This document shows positions 6,061 to 7,277 of a stretch of 7,277 bases of DNA, one piece after another. The position numbers and the translations under genes are program-made. The notes below the pieces were generated by a model. That model searched no databases, had not been told where the DNA came from, and worked only from the letters and a program-made list of their open reading frames with translations. Position 1 is the stretch's first letter; every line of letters begins with the position of its first letter. The stretch is taken from assembly GCA_022615465.1 (NCBI GenBank), contig JAKEGR010000323.1, positions 1-7,277 on the forward strand. The letters are read 5' to 3'. The DNA comes from Planctomycetota bacterium. Its GTDB lineage: Bacteria > Planctomycetota > Planctomycetia > Pirellulales > Lacipirellulaceae.

Positions 6061-7277
6061 ATGATGATGTCCAAGTTCATGCTGGAATTCCGTGAAGCCG
6101 CTGGACGAACCAGTGGCACTCTCGTGTTTGCCTTGGCTTGCTTGATGGCGTTTCCGTTGACTACGCAGGCCGACGTGAAACTGCCGGCGATGTTTACCGA
6201 TCATGCGGTATTGCAGCGCGACATGCCGGTGCCGGTCTGGGGCACGGCGGATCCGGGCGAGGAAGTAACGGTGTCGTTTGTCGGTGGTGCTATTGGACAT
6301 CGCCAACCGCAGAAGGCGACGGCGGATGCGGAGGGCAACTGGCAAGTGACGCTCGCGCCGCTTGCGGTCGGCAATCCCCTCATATTGATCGTCGAGGGAA
6401 AGAACCGTATCGAGGTGAAGGACATCCTGGTCGGTGAGGTGTGGTTGTGTTCGGGCCAGTCCAACATGGAATGGTCCGTCTCAAATAGCTGGAATGGGGA
6501 CTTGGAGATCGCGGCCGCCAATCATCCGCAGATTCGACTCATTACGGTGACAGGTCTCGGAAGCCAAACGCCGGTCGAGGATTTCGATGGCCATTGGGAC
6601 GTTTGCTCGCCGGAAACGGTAAAGGAGTTTTCGGCGGTCGGCTATCTATTCGCTCGCGAACTCCAGCAGCAGATAGGCGTTCCGATCGGACTGATTGACA
6701 ACTCGTGGGGCGGTTCGGCGTGCGATGCGTGGATTTGCCGCGACCGCATGGAAGGCAATCCGCTTTACGAACAGCAGCTTGCGCATTGGGACAAGATGGC
6801 CGTGGAATTTGACGCAGCCAAGTCCAAGGCCGAATCTGAAAACAAGCTGGCCGAGTGGGAGAAGGATTCGGCTGCAACGCGCGCAGCGCTGGTTGGTCAG
6901 GGTCGTCCGGCGAACTTGTATCATGCCCGGCTCGAACCGGCGATGCCGTTCGCAATTCGCGGCGTGATCTGGTATCAGGGGGAATCGAATGCCGGCAGGG
7001 CCTATCAGTATCGCGAGATGTTTCCGCTGATGGTCCGTTCGTGGCGCGAAGATTGGGGTCAGGGCGATTTCCCCTTCTACTGGGTGCAACTAGCCGATTT
7101 CTTGCCTGAAAAAAGTGAGCCGGGCGAAAGCGAATGGGCTGAGTTGCGCGAGGCCCAGACGATGGCTCAGGACCGGCTGCCGAACATGGGTGAGGCAGTG
7201 ATTATCGACATTGGCGAGGCGGCGGACGTCCACCCGCGGAACAAGTTGGAGGTGGCCCGGCGGCTGGCCCGCTGGGC
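6061..7277 (+). CDS. Secreted sialate O-acetylesterase-like enzyme (SASA family), N-terminal part
   Basis: The frame is open to the right edge: 405 codons, with the C-terminus missing. Family members remove O-acetyl groups from sialic acids or related polysaccharides. Residues 1-37 look like a Sec signal peptide: Lys/Arg in the n-region, hydrophobic TLVFALACLMAF, and likely cleavage after TQA (37). C27 does not sit in a good lipobox. The mature part begins DVKLPAMFTDHAVLQRDMPVPVWG, followed by a beta-sandwich segment. The hydrolase domain has SGQSNMEW (131-138; probable nucleophile S134), GLIDNSWGGSA (210-220), GVIWYQGESN (301-310) and DVHP (389-392; probable D389 and H391). A charged, probably helical insert spans about 241-280. 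The start is three ATG codons after GAGGAT, giving a usual export signal. No glycan-utilisation genes are visible nearby, so the true substrate (sialate, acetyl-xylan or another) is unknown. Action in the periplasm or outside the cell is inferred. Confidence 0.93.
   Translation, partial: MMMSKFMLEFREAAGRTSGTLVFALACLMAFPLTTQADVKLPAMFTDHAVLQRDMPVPVWGTADPGEEVTVSFVGGAIGHRQPQKATADAEGNWQVTLAPLAVGNPLILIVEGKNRIEVKDILVGEVWLCSGQSNMEWSVSNSWNGDLEIAAANHPQIRLITVTGLGSQTPVEDFDGHWDVCSPETVKEFSAVGYLFARELQQQIGVPIGLIDNSWGGSACDAWICRDRMEGNPLYEQQLAHWDKMAVEFDAAKSKAESENKLAEWEKDSAATRAALVGQGRPANLYHARLEPAMPFAIRGVIWYQGESNAGRAYQYREMFPLMVRSWREDWGQGDFPFYWVQLADFLPEKSEPGESEWAELREAQTMAQDRLPNMGEAVIIDIGEAADVHPRNKLEVARRLARW

Overview
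The window is a GC-rich stretch of bacterial chromosome, most likely from a planctomycete (order Pirellulales or a relative). This rests on protein sequence style, not on a database search. The primary-type sigma factor has the acidic, region-1.1-less front end and region 1.2 wording I associate with planctomycetes. L33 is the cysteine-poor form with a lysine-rich tail. A compact Ser/Thr kinase and a secreted sialate O-acetylesterase-type enzyme, both abundant in that phylum, flank housekeeping genes.

Layout, left to right. (1) 1-909, plus strand: the C-terminal part of a Ser/Thr protein kinase whose start lies outside the window. (2) 910-1080: a short convergent spacer with two hairpins that both read as terminators for the minus-strand gene. 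(3) 1081-2697, minus strand: an RpoD-type sigma-70 factor, starting with GTG behind a good Shine-Dalgarno (SD) sequence. (4) 2698-2995: a divergent intergenic region with a hairpin in the sigma leader and a TACAAT box facing right. (5) 2996-3793, plus: a crotonase-fold (enoyl-CoA hydratase/isomerase family) protein with altered catalytic positions. (6) 3794-3904: a spacer with a hairpin and a TATAAT box. (7) 3905-4075: rpmG (ribosomal protein L33). (8) 4076-4143: a purine/pyrimidine-asymmetric spacer with mutually exclusive inverted repeats. (9) 4144-5892: recJ, a single-strand-specific 5'-3' exonuclease. (10) 5893-6060: a spacer with a TACAAT box and a leader hairpin. (11) 6061 to the right edge: the N-terminal 405 residues of a secreted sialate O-acetylesterase-like (SASA family) enzyme.

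How the genes relate. rpmG and recJ probably form one transcription unit (68-nt gap, no clear terminator between them). The others look like single-gene units with their own signals. There is no obvious multi-gene pathway, no mobile element, no CRISPR array and no RNA gene. I do not see a clearly new multi-gene system. The most interesting non-coding signal is the rpmG-recJ spacer: one purine block can pair with three alternative pyrimidine blocks, and the longest pairing would bring an otherwise distant AGGAG next to the recJ start codon. The most interesting protein-level observations are a non-RD kinase with a glycine-less nucleotide loop and a crotonase lacking one of the two classical catalytic glutamates.
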